Position numbers and translations under genes: made by a program. The notes below the pieces were generated by a model. It did not search any database, had not been told where the DNA came from, and worked only from the letters and a program-made list of their open reading frames with translations. A DNA stretch of 5,107 bases from CAYONM01 sp964405325 (GTDB taxonomy: Bacteria > Planctomycetota > UBA11346), in NCBI GenBank assembly GCA_964405325.1, contig CAYONM010000262.1, positions 1 to 5,107 on the forward strand, read 5' to 3'. Below are positions 1 to 5,107 of this stretch, in pieces. Position 1 is the first letter of the stretch. Each line of letters starts with the position of its first letter.

Positions 1-32
1 GCTCGCTTGTTTCGTCTCGAATCCGGCCCGCT

Positions 33-82
33 TTCGACCTCTGAGGGACGCGTCACCTTTGACGCCTCCCTCAGAGGTCGAA
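33..82. repeat. Long near-perfect inverted repeat (hairpin)
   Basis: Arms 33-48 and 67-82 are perfect 16-bp reverse complements. After one C-C mismatch (49/66) the pairing continues through 50-55 and 60-65, leaving a CCTT loop at 56-59. This gives about 22 base pairs in 50 nt, far more than chance pairing. There is no T-run after it, so it is not a typical intrinsic terminator. The octamer CTCAGAGG in its right arm (70-77) and its complement in the left arm (38-45) recur at the ends of the 80-bp repeats (259-266 and 5024-5031), which ties this hairpin to the same repeat family. Confidence 0.85.
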
Positions 83-98
83 TTCGGCACGAATTCGA
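78..98. repeat. Short perfect palindrome overlapping the first hairpin
   Basis: The 9-bp arms TCGAATTCG (78-86) and CGAATTCGA (90-98) are perfect reverse complements around GCA. The left arm overlaps the end of the 33-82 hairpin, so the two structures would compete. Function is unknown. Confidence 0.7.
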
Positions 99-148
99 TA
101 AGAGCCAGGCGAGCGCGTCCAAGCGCGAGACCGGCCGACCGAGGGATG

Positions 149-187
149 GTTTTTCGGCGAAAATGGCGCGTAGCGCCGCCGAAAAAC
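149..187. repeat. Bulged hairpin within the left repeat element
   Basis: GTTTTTCGGC (149-158) pairs perfectly with GCCGAAAAAC (178-187). Inside it GGCGC (165-169) pairs with GCGCC (173-177) around a GTA loop, leaving a six-nucleotide one-sided bulge (159-164). The structure runs directly into the 80-bp repeat at 187. The right-hand repeat copy ends at the window edge with the matching start of this arm (GCGTTTT), so the shared element probably includes this hairpin too. Confidence 0.8.
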
Positions 188-266
188 GCTCGCGCAGCGA
201 GCGAATCCCGACCAAGGCCGAGGGGGTGTGCGACGGACGTCGCGAGGGGGCGAAGCCCCCTCTGAG
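187..266 (+). repeat. 80-bp hairpin-bearing repeat, left copy
   Basis: This is the left copy of a repeat whose inverted partner is at 5024-5103. It opens with a 7-bp stem-loop (187-193 with 197-203, loop GCA) and closes with an 8-bp stem-loop (244-251 with 255-262, loop GAA) followed by CTCTGAG. Both copies are 80 nt long and about 80% identical by eye, with differences concentrated in the middle and in the loops, while the terminal stems are conserved. Conserved stems with changed loops (GAA here, GCT in the partner) suggest selection on structure. Together with the hairpins upstream it resembles a small non-autonomous palindromic element (REP- or MITE-like). No transposase is present in the window. 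Confidence 0.8.
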
Positions 267-698
267 AAACCCGTCAAAAAGAACCAGCCAATCAAATTGT
301 TCCAGGTCAGCAATCCGGAAGACGACGCTGTCTCTGATTACAACGGTTTCCACTTGGTGCCCCAGATCACGGCAGACGAGCCCTATCAGATCCGAAATCG
401 CAAGGAGGTGACCAACTACGACAGTCGGGAAGCCCTGGCCGCGGCAGCCGGTTTTGAAGGCAACAGCATCGACCTGCCGGGTTTCGATGCGATGTTTGTG
501 CAGGTTCCCGCGCCCAAGAAGGACGAGCGCTACACCCTGGCGGGTTTGGATTTTCGGCTCAAGGACGGCCCCCCGGCCATCGATGCCGGCGTTGTGATTC
601 CGAACATCAACGAGGATTTCGCCGGCAAGGCACCGGACCTGGGGCCGGATTTCCGGGTGGTCGAAGCGGTGCCGAGTGGAAGCGGGCAGTCTCTCTGA
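267..698 (+). pseudogene. C-terminal remnant of a right-handed beta-helix protein
   Basis: The reading frame ends at TGA 696-698 and is open back to a TAG at 171-173, but upstream of about 267 it only translates the hairpin repeat. The sole upstream start, GTG 228, lies inside that repeat with no good ribosome-binding site. The recognisable part reads VSDYNGF, then a region with GNSIDLPGFDAMF, then PPAIDAG...PNINEDFAGKAPDLG. This order (DYN motif, Ser/Asp/Phe strand, PAIDAG, then a closing G-x-PDLG motif) is typical of the C-terminal end of secreted parallel beta-helix proteins related to pectate or alginate lyases. About 140 residues remain and the N-terminal coils are missing. I infer that a larger gene was cut at its 5' side by the repeat element or by a rearrangement. 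No catalytic residues can be assigned. It converges on ltaE with 8 bp between stop codons. Confidence 0.65.
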
Positions 699-706
699 TT
701 GATCGC

Positions 707-1756
707 TCAGGATTCCACTTGCACGCTTTTCGCTGCGGTTTGAGCATCCGCCAACAAGGCGTCCACCCAGGCAATCTCGGTATTCCAGGCGCACACGAAA
801 CGGGCGCCGCCGCTGCCAATGAAGCTGTAGAAGTGCCAGCCACGTTGCCGGAGTCCGTCAGCGATCACCGTTGGTAATTCAACGAAGACCTCGTTGGCTT
901 CCGTTGCTGCGATCAGGCGGACGCCTGGCAGGACCGCCAGGCCGTCGGACAGGTGACGGGCGCAGGCGTTGGCGTGGGCAGCGTGCCGGCGCCAGGTGTC
1001 ATCGCTCAGCAGCGCCGTCCAGGGTGCGGCCAGATAACGCATTTTCGACACCAACTGACCGGCTTGCTTGCAGCGCCAGGCGAATTCCCGGCCCAGTTCG
1101 ACGTCGAAGAAGACCACGGCTTCGCCCAGGGGCATGCCCTGTTTGCAACCGCCGAAGCACAGCACGTCGACGCCGGCTCGCCAACTGCATTCGGCCGGGG
1201 TGCAGTTCAGGCTGGCCAGGGCATTGGCGAAACGTGCGCCGTCCAGGTGCACGCGCAGGTCCAGTTCGCGAGCCAGCGAGCACAGCGACCAGAGTTCCTG
1301 CGGGCGATAGCAGGTGCCCACTTCGGTGGACTGGGTCAGGCTCAGCACCCGTGGTTTGGGATAGTGGATGTCGCGGCGGCGGCGGACCAGGTCCTTGACG
1401 GCGGTCGGATCGATGCGGCCATTCGGGCCGTTTGCCAACAGGAACTTGGTGCCGTTGCTGAAGAATTGCGGCCCACCGCACTCGTCGGTCTCGATATGGG
1501 CCAGCTCGTGGCAGATGACCGAATGGTAGCTCTCGCACAGACTGGCGATGGCCATGCTGTTGGCCGCGGTGCCGGTACAGGCGAAATACACGTCGCAGTC
1601 GGTTTCGAAAAAATCACGGATCGCCTGGCAGGCGCGCGCGGTCCAGGTGTCGTCGCCATAGGAGATGGCGACGCCCTGCTCGGCCTGGTTCAAGGCCTCG
1701 CGCACCTCGGGGCAGGAGGGGGCGTAGTTGTCGCTGGCGAAACAGTTGCGGTCCAT
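707..1756 (-). CDS. ltaE: Low-specificity L-threonine aldolase
   Basis: A cytoplasmic PLP enzyme of the beta-eliminating lyase/threonine aldolase family (fold type I) that cleaves L-threonine and L-allo-threonine to glycine and acetaldehyde. The 349 residues match the usual family length (about 335-350). Visible landmarks are FASDNYAP at the N-terminus, the CTGTAAN phosphate-binding loop (60-66), His83 in ICHELAHIETDECG (the ring-stacking His position), the HLDGARFANA motif with Asp172, and FGGCKQGM with the Schiff-base lysine at Lys205. The FGGxKxGM form resembles the Pseudomonas-type enzymes rather than E. coli LtaE. The start at 1756 is supported by GGAGG 8 nt upstream. It lies 45 bp downstream of the interrupted sugar-binding-type gene on the same strand, so co-transcription is possible. 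There is no clear terminator between it and the convergent beta-helix remnant. All key residues appear intact. Confidence 0.93.
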   Translation of the reverse strand: MDRNCFASDNYAPSCPEVREALNQAEQGVAISYGDDTWTARACQAIRDFFETDCDVYFACTGTAANSMAIASLCESYHSVICHELAHIETDECGGPQFFSNGTKFLLANGPNGRIDPTAVKDLVRRRRDIHYPKPRVLSLTQSTEVGTCYRPQELWSLCSLARELDLRVHLDGARFANALASLNCTPAECSWRAGVDVLCFGGCKQGMPLGEAVVFFDVELGREFAWRCKQAGQLVSKMRYLAAPWTALLSDDTWRRHAAHANACARHLSDGLAVLPGVRLIAATEANEVFVELPTVIADGLRQRGWHFYSFIGSGGARFVCAWNTEIAWVDALLADAQTAAKSVQVES

Positions 1757-1764
1757 GGGTGGAG

Positions 1765-1769
1765 CCTCC
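1765..1769 (-). promoter_or_regulatory. Ribosome-binding site of ltaE
   Basis: GGAGG on the minus strand, 8 nt from the ATG at 1756, supports that start. It falls in the 45-bp gap after the preceding gene, so ltaE has its own initiation signal whether or not the upstream gene is translated. Confidence 0.75.
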
Positions 1770-1801
1770 GCTGGCCGACTCTGCCGGTGCCGATGGATTG
1801 A

Positions 1802-3565
1802 TCAATTCAGACCAAGGGCATGGTGGCAGAGCCGAGCTGGAGCTTGCCTCCCCCCTGGGAGCGCTGAGCCCCAGCTCGGCTCTGCTTGCGTCGTCTTCAA
1901 CTGGGGCTCTTCCGCAGAAAGCTCAGGCCAATCCAGTGGCGGTGAGCCGGGTGGCGACGAGGTATGGTCCACTCTTCGCAAGCTTGGCGCTGCCCTGGTC
2001 AGGTCGACATTGCTTGACTCGATCGTCCATCGGCGGTGCAATCCCTGACTTGCCAGCTGCGCCACACCGCTGCTGGCGAGCTTGTCGCTCACCGCCACCT
2101 GGCTGAGCAGCATCAGGCCGTCGCCGACGGCGCATTCGATCATTGGGCTGAAGCGTAGGCGATCGTCGCACTGGATCAGGCTGCGGCCGCCGCTGCCTGG
2201 CTTGGTGTAGGCCTGGCGGTACAGCAGATGGCCGGGACCAAAGCAGACGAAATCTGCCTGGCGCATATCCGCAAAGATCGGGTGTCCGGGATTTTCGAGG
2301 AAGCCGATCCGACCGCTGCGGTCGCTGATCCGGGCTTCGGCCGGGATCGCTTGATGCCGGAGCGGATGCTGCTGATCCAGGACCAGCACCCGGCCACCGG
2401 CGGCAGCAAAACGCAGCCAGCGCATGTCGGTGGCGGTGTCCGCAGCGATGGCGTCTGGGCCGATCACCACCAGGCGTGTGCCAGGGGGAATGGCATCGTC
2501 TGGTGCCATGCGGCGATAGGCGATGCCGCGGCCGTCCAGGTAGGCGGTCAGATTTCCGCGTGGATCGCAGACAGCCAGAGCGTTACCGGTGATGGCCGGT
2601 GAAGACAGTCGCGCTGGTGCCAGAACGGCAGCCGGCTTGTCATCCTGGAAAATCACCTGGCCATCGCGTAGGACCTGCAGACGGAAACGGGCCTGCTGGC
2701 GGCTGTCGACCTCCGGGGCCTGGAAGGCGATATTGAAGATATACCGACCGCCACGCTCAACGGTGAATTCGCGGCTGTCCCCGGCCAGGACGCGGTCACC
2801 CGGTTGCTGAATGCCGTACCACGGCAGGCGGGCTAATTCCGGCAGCTGCAGATCGCCCTGCAGACGGCGGGCGGGATCGCTTTCGAATGGATCCCAGGGC
2901 GCGATTTCCCACAGCCCGTTCAGCGAAGTACGGGCCCGTTGCAGCGCTGGCGTATCCGGCACCTTCACCACCCGTTGTCGAGCCACCTCGGCGCGTTCGT
3001 TGTGGTCGTCAGTATCGGGCTGATGGCGATAATTCGGCACGAAGGGTTCTGGGCTCAGACAGATGGCGTCCAGCATGAAGCGGGTGCCCAGAGGGCCGGT
3101 GCCGGAGCTGATGCGCAGTTCCAGCACGTGTTCGCCAGTGCGGGGGATGATCGTGCCCAAGGGCAGCCAGCCCAGTACCTTGGTGCCGGAGCCCTGGGAA
3201 GCGGCGACGCACTGCACATTGGTGGTCAGCTGCAGCGGATCGACGGCTTGCCAGTTGCCCTAATCGATACGCCACTGGAAAGGGGCCCGATGGAATTCGT
3301 AGCCCAGGCGCAGCCAGAGCTCGTAGCTGCCGGCGTTGCTGCGGAAATGGTAGCGAAGCGCGACGTCCTCGGGTAGTTGTTCGCAGGCTAAATGCAGCAG
3401 ATTACCAGCGGAGCAGAGCTCGGGCTGTTCCTGGGACCAGTCCACGCTCAGGCCCTCGATCACGGCTATGGTCTGGGGCGCTTCGCCTTCCAACCAGATG
3501 GTTTCGCTGGCAAACAGACTGCCGTTGCAGCAGCTGCACAGCAGCGCCAGGATCATAATGAACAT
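1802..3565 (-). pseudogene. Secreted carbohydrate-binding/GATase-like protein, split by an amber codon
   Basis: The frame runs 587 codons from ATG 3565 to TGA 1804-1802 but carries TAG at codon 102 (3262-3260). Protein-like sequence continues in the same frame on both sides: ...FHRAPFQWRID, stop, GNWQAVDPLQL.... Residues 1-19 are a hydrophobic, cysteine-rich export-signal-like segment without a Lys/Arg n-region. Residues about 22-175 look like a carbohydrate-binding beta-sandwich (SYELWLRL, then WRID and TGEHVLELR). SLNGLWEIAPWDPFE (about 214-228) resembles the sugar-binding domain opening of glycoside hydrolase family 2 proteins. About 360-497 resembles the GATase-like domain of beta-galactosidase-type proteins (LVVIGPD, AAAGGRVLVLDQ, NPGHPIFADM, FSPMIECAVGDGLMLLSQ). 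After about residue 506 the sequence is Pro/Ser/Arg-rich and unlike a domain. The enzyme activity, if any, cannot be named. Translation from GTG 3217 could make the C-terminal part alone, without an export signal. A sequencing error at the TAG cannot be excluded. Confidence 0.7.
1826..1885. repeat. 15-bp perfect inverted repeat in the tail of the interrupted gene
   Basis: GCAGAGCCGAGCTGG (1826-1840) and CCAGCTCGGCTCTGC (1871-1885) are perfect reverse complements with a 30-nt loop. Inside the loop CTCCC (1848-1852) pairs with GGGAG (1857-1861). There is no T-run on either flank. It lies in the last coding stretch of the minus-strand frame, just before its TGA. It could be an intergenic palindromic repeat over which the frame happens to stay open, or a factor-dependent or mRNA-stabilising structure between this gene and ltaE. 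Confidence 0.8.
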
Positions 3566-3573
3566 GTTCGATA

Positions 3574-3578
3574 CTCCT
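3574..3578 (-). promoter_or_regulatory. Ribosome-binding site fixing the start at 3565
   Basis: AGGAG on the minus strand sits 8 nt before ATG 3565. The longer in-frame ATG at 3601 has no such site (upstream sequence is CCCCATTGCTGTT). This favours the shorter product, even though the longer one would supply an arginine and a histidine ahead of the hydrophobic export-signal segment. Confidence 0.7.
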
Positions 3579-3596
3579 GATTGGATGTGTATTCTT

Positions 3597-3602
3597 ATCA
3601 TA
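3597..3602 (-). promoter_or_regulatory. Possible -10 element for the sugar-binding-type gene
   Basis: TATGAT on the minus strand is one base from the sigma-70 consensus TATAAT and would place a transcript start about 25 nt before the ATG at 3565. At the expected distance upstream there is no good -35 box. This is a weak, sequence-only call. Confidence 0.22.
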
Positions 3603-3882
3603 ACAGCAATGGGGTCGAGCTGCCTGTGTGACGGTTTTTGGTTCGTTCTGCTCCGGCAGCCCAGTCTCAGAGACGAGATCCGTCATCCGGAGGTGTCGAC
3701 CGTCTGCCGTCCGGCAAAACCGGGACGGGTTCCGATTCCGGGGTGCGTGGGGGTCCGGCCGATGCTCGGTCATCGCATTTTTTAGCGGCGCGAAACCAGA
3801 GTCCGGCCCATGCTCGAGCCGGACTGGCTGCAGGCGTTTCCACGGCCGGTTGTCGGCATCAGCTGCTCTGATGAAACGCTGC

Positions 3883-4992
3883 CTATTCGCTATGCACCAG
3901 CATCAGTTCGTCGCGGTGGACGGCGGTTTTCGGTAAGGGGTAGCCTAGTTCCCGGGCGGCGACATCCAGGCGCTTGCCACGGCAGTGCTCGCATTCTCCG
4001 GCGGTCAGGCGGACCAGGCCACGGGCGATTTCTCGGCCGTCGGGGGCCAGCATGGCGACGGTGTCACCGCGCTTGAATTGGCCGCTGACGGCGGTGATGC
4101 CCACCGGCAGCAGACTGCGGCCCTGCTCAAGCAGGGCTCGCACGGCGCCGTTGTCCAGATGCAGTTGGCCGCGGCAGCGACGTGCCAGGGCCAGCCAACG
4201 ACGGCGGCTGCCACCGTTGGCCGCTGCTTCCGGCGGAATGCTGGTGCCGATGGTTTCGCCATCAAACAGGCGAATCAGTACCTTGCGCTCGCGGGCATTG
4301 GCGATGGTGGTGTGTACGCCAGCATGCGCCGCCAGTCGGGCGGCCAATAATTTGGAACGCATGCCGCCACGGCCTAAAGCGCCGGCATCGCCAGCCAGTT
4401 CCAGTTCGCGGTGGGTGATGCGGCGCAGTTCATCGAAGCGCCTGGCATCGGCATGCTGCCTGGGATCGCGATCGTAGACGCCGTCGATATCGGTCAGCAA
4501 AATAAGTCGGCTCGCTCTTAGTTGTCCGGCGACCACCGCCGAGAGCTGGTCATTATCGCCAACGGTCAATTCCGCCACCGCCACCGGATCGTTTTCATTG
4601 ATGATGGGGATGGCGTCGAATTCGAACAGGCTGCGGAAGGCCGCGGACAGATTCAGGTAGCGCTCGCGTTCGCCGAAATCATCGGCGGTCAGCAGCACCT
4701 GGGCCACCACCAAGCCATGCCCGGCAGCGGCGACCTGCCAGTGATGCATCAGTTGCGCCTGTCCGATGGCCGCCAGGGCCTGTTTATCGGGGACGTTGTT
4801 CGGCCGTTTTCCCAGGCCGATCAAACGTAGGCCACAAGCTACCGCACCCGAAGAGACCAACACTGGTTGCTGCCCGCGCCGGACCAACTCAGCGATCTGG
4901 CCGAACACGCTGTCCAAAAACACCAAGTCCAGGTGCCCGGCGTTATCTACCAGGGCGTTGGAGCCGAGTTTGACGACGACAATGGGCTTCAT
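3883..4992 (-). CDS. proB: Glutamate 5-kinase
   Basis: A cytoplasmic enzyme that phosphorylates L-glutamate to gamma-glutamyl phosphate with ATP, the first and proline-inhibited step of proline synthesis, whose product passes to ProA. The 369 residues are close to E. coli ProB (367). The amino acid kinase domain covers about 1-255: VVKLGSNAL with Lys8, VSSGAVACG (46-54), INENDPV (131-137), GDNDQLSA (145-152), LLTDIDGVYDRDPR (165-178) and GRGGMRSK (207-214). A PUA domain follows at about 274-355, and the family-typical AVHRDELML lies near the end. CEHC (334-337) in the PUA region is unusual, but with only two cysteines a metal site is speculative. ATG 4992 is chosen because GGAGG lies 8 nt upstream; the longer frames from 5007 or 5061 would run into the repeat. 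The stop is TAG, showing that this codon terminates here. No proA or obgE is visible in the window. It appears intact. Confidence 0.96.
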   Translation of the reverse strand: MKPIVVVKLGSNALVDNAGHLDLVFLDSVFGQIAELVRRGQQPVLVSSGAVACGLRLIGLGKRPNNVPDKQALAAIGQAQLMHHWQVAAAGHGLVVAQVLLTADDFGERERYLNLSAAFRSLFEFDAIPIINENDPVAVAELTVGDNDQLSAVVAGQLRASRLILLTDIDGVYDRDPRQHADARRFDELRRITHRELELAGDAGALGRGGMRSKLLAARLAAHAGVHTTIANARERKVLIRLFDGETIGTSIPPEAAANGGSRRRWLALARRCRGQLHLDNGAVRALLEQGRSLLPVGITAVSGQFKRGDTVAMLAPDGREIARGLVRLTAGECEHCRGKRLDVAARELGYPLPKTAVHRDELMLVHSE

Positions 4993-5023
4993 GTCTGATG
5001 CCTCCATCTGGTCTGATGCTTCC
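4993..5023 (-). repeat. Duplicated ribosome-binding leader of proB
   Basis: On the minus strand GGAGGCATCAGAC (5005-4993, directly before the ATG) is repeated as GGAAGCATCAGAC (5023-5011), matching at 12 of 13 positions with an 18-bp period. The distal copy has a degraded Shine-Dalgarno core (GGAAG) and is not followed by a start codon. Its outer edge touches the right repeat copy that begins at 5024. It may be a local duplication made when the repeat inserted. Confidence 0.65.
5001..5005 (-). promoter_or_regulatory. Ribosome-binding site of proB
   Basis: GGAGG on the minus strand, 8 nt from ATG 4992, decides the start over the in-frame ATG at 5007, which would overlap this site. The site is part of a 13-bp stretch that is repeated 18 bp further upstream (see 4993-5023). 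Confidence 0.8.
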
Positions 5024-5103
5024 CTCAGAGGGGGCGCTGCCCCCTCGCGCCTCCGGCGCACACCCCCACGCTCCTCCGTCGCGGTTCGCTCGCTGCGCGA
5101 GCG
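5024..5103 (-). repeat. 80-bp hairpin-bearing repeat, right copy (inverted)
   Basis: Read on the minus strand this matches 187-266 over the same 80-nt length at about 80% identity by eye. Both terminal stem-loops are preserved (5028-5035 with 5039-5046, loop GCT; 5087-5093 with 5097-5103, loop TGC), and so is the GGGGGTGTGCG core between them. The match continues to the window edge (5107), so the element probably extends further. It occupies the upstream region of proB, where a promoter would be expected. No promoter could be recognised within it, so proB may be transcribed from further upstream. Confidence 0.8.
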
Positions 5104-5107
5104 TTTT

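Larger units (their letters stand above)
3566..3882. other. 317-bp spacer between proB and the sugar-binding-type gene
   Basis: I find no convincing gene here on either strand. Going down the minus strand from proB, there is a 6-bp stem-loop just past the stop (3857-3862 with 3868-3873) and an 8-bp inverted repeat AGTCCGGC/GCCGGACT (3800-3807 with 3818-3825). Neither is followed by a U-tract on the minus strand, so no clear intrinsic terminator for proB is visible. A 16-bp direct repeat with one mismatch occurs at 3753-3768 and 3801-3816. Close to 3565 lie a ribosome-binding site and a possible -10 element for the next gene. The length suggests the downstream gene has its own promoter. Confidence 0.6.

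Noticed and set aside
81..92. AATTCGGCACGA resembles a common cDNA-library adaptor and also occurs at 3031-3042
   Set aside because: The second occurrence is inside normal coding sequence (PFVPNYR) and the first is part of a palindrome. The match is short and looks coincidental, though vector or adaptor contamination could be tested at the read level.
33..266. CRISPR array or integron attC site
   Set aside because: The repeats are different hairpins, not evenly spaced identical direct repeats, and there is no attC-type core pair or integrase. A repeat element fits better.
7..411. Plus-strand open frame of 134 codons through the left repeats
   Set aside because: It translates hairpin repeats into an Arg/Ser-rich sequence and then runs out of frame through the beta-helix remnant. 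There is no domain-like content.
675..719. Weak inverted repeat AGTGGAA/TTCCACT across the convergent gene ends
   Set aside because: The arms are only 7 bp with a loop of over 30 nt and no T-run, which is too weak to call a bidirectional terminator.
953..1801. Long plus-strand open frame (282 codons) opposite ltaE
   Set aside because: It is antisense to a clearly recognised enzyme with all its motifs, and its Gly/Ala/Gln-rich translation is what high-GC antisense frames give. It is a shadow frame.
3260..3262. Pyrrolysine or another recoded amber codon
   Set aside because: The protein type is not a known pyrrolysine user, no supporting genes are in view, and proB in the same window uses TAG as its terminal stop.
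3760..3783. Plus-strand terminator: 5-bp stem (CGATG/CATCG) then six T
   Set aside because: The stem is short, and no plus-strand gene ends nearby. On the minus strand the T-run becomes an A-run before the stem, so it does not serve proB.

Overview
The window is GC-rich bacterial DNA. Two housekeeping-type genes can be named: a glutamate 5-kinase (proB) and a low-specificity L-threonine aldolase (ltaE). Their family types and the palindromic intergenic repeats would suit a high-GC proteobacterium, perhaps a gammaproteobacterium. This is an inference from general gene character; nothing in the sequence fixes the genus.

Layout. Positions 33-266 hold a run of strong hairpins ending in an 80-bp repeat (187-266). 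A second copy of that 80-bp repeat lies inverted at the far right (5024-5103), so all the genes sit between two inward-facing repeat copies. From about 267 to 698 (+) is the C-terminal remnant of a right-handed beta-helix protein with no proper start. It converges, with an 8-bp gap, on ltaE (1756-707, -). Upstream of ltaE, on the same strand and only 45 bp away, is a secreted carbohydrate-binding/GATase-like protein gene (3565-1802, -). That gene is interrupted by an in-frame amber codon at 3262-3260 and ends in a low-complexity tail built partly on a long inverted repeat (1826-1885). A 317-bp spacer (3566-3882) with small repeats and hairpins separates it from proB (4992-3883, -). The proB leader directly abuts the right repeat copy.

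How the parts relate. ProB starts proline synthesis, and LtaE cleaves threonine to glycine and acetaldehyde; nothing links them functionally beyond shared strand. The beta-helix remnant and the interrupted sugar-binding-type gene look like decaying pieces of extracellular polysaccharide-binding or polysaccharide-processing functions. I see no intact novel system. The points most worth following are the inverted repeat pair framing the block, the multi-hairpin element at the left, the amber-split gene, and the duplicated ribosome-binding leader of proB that ends exactly where the repeat begins.
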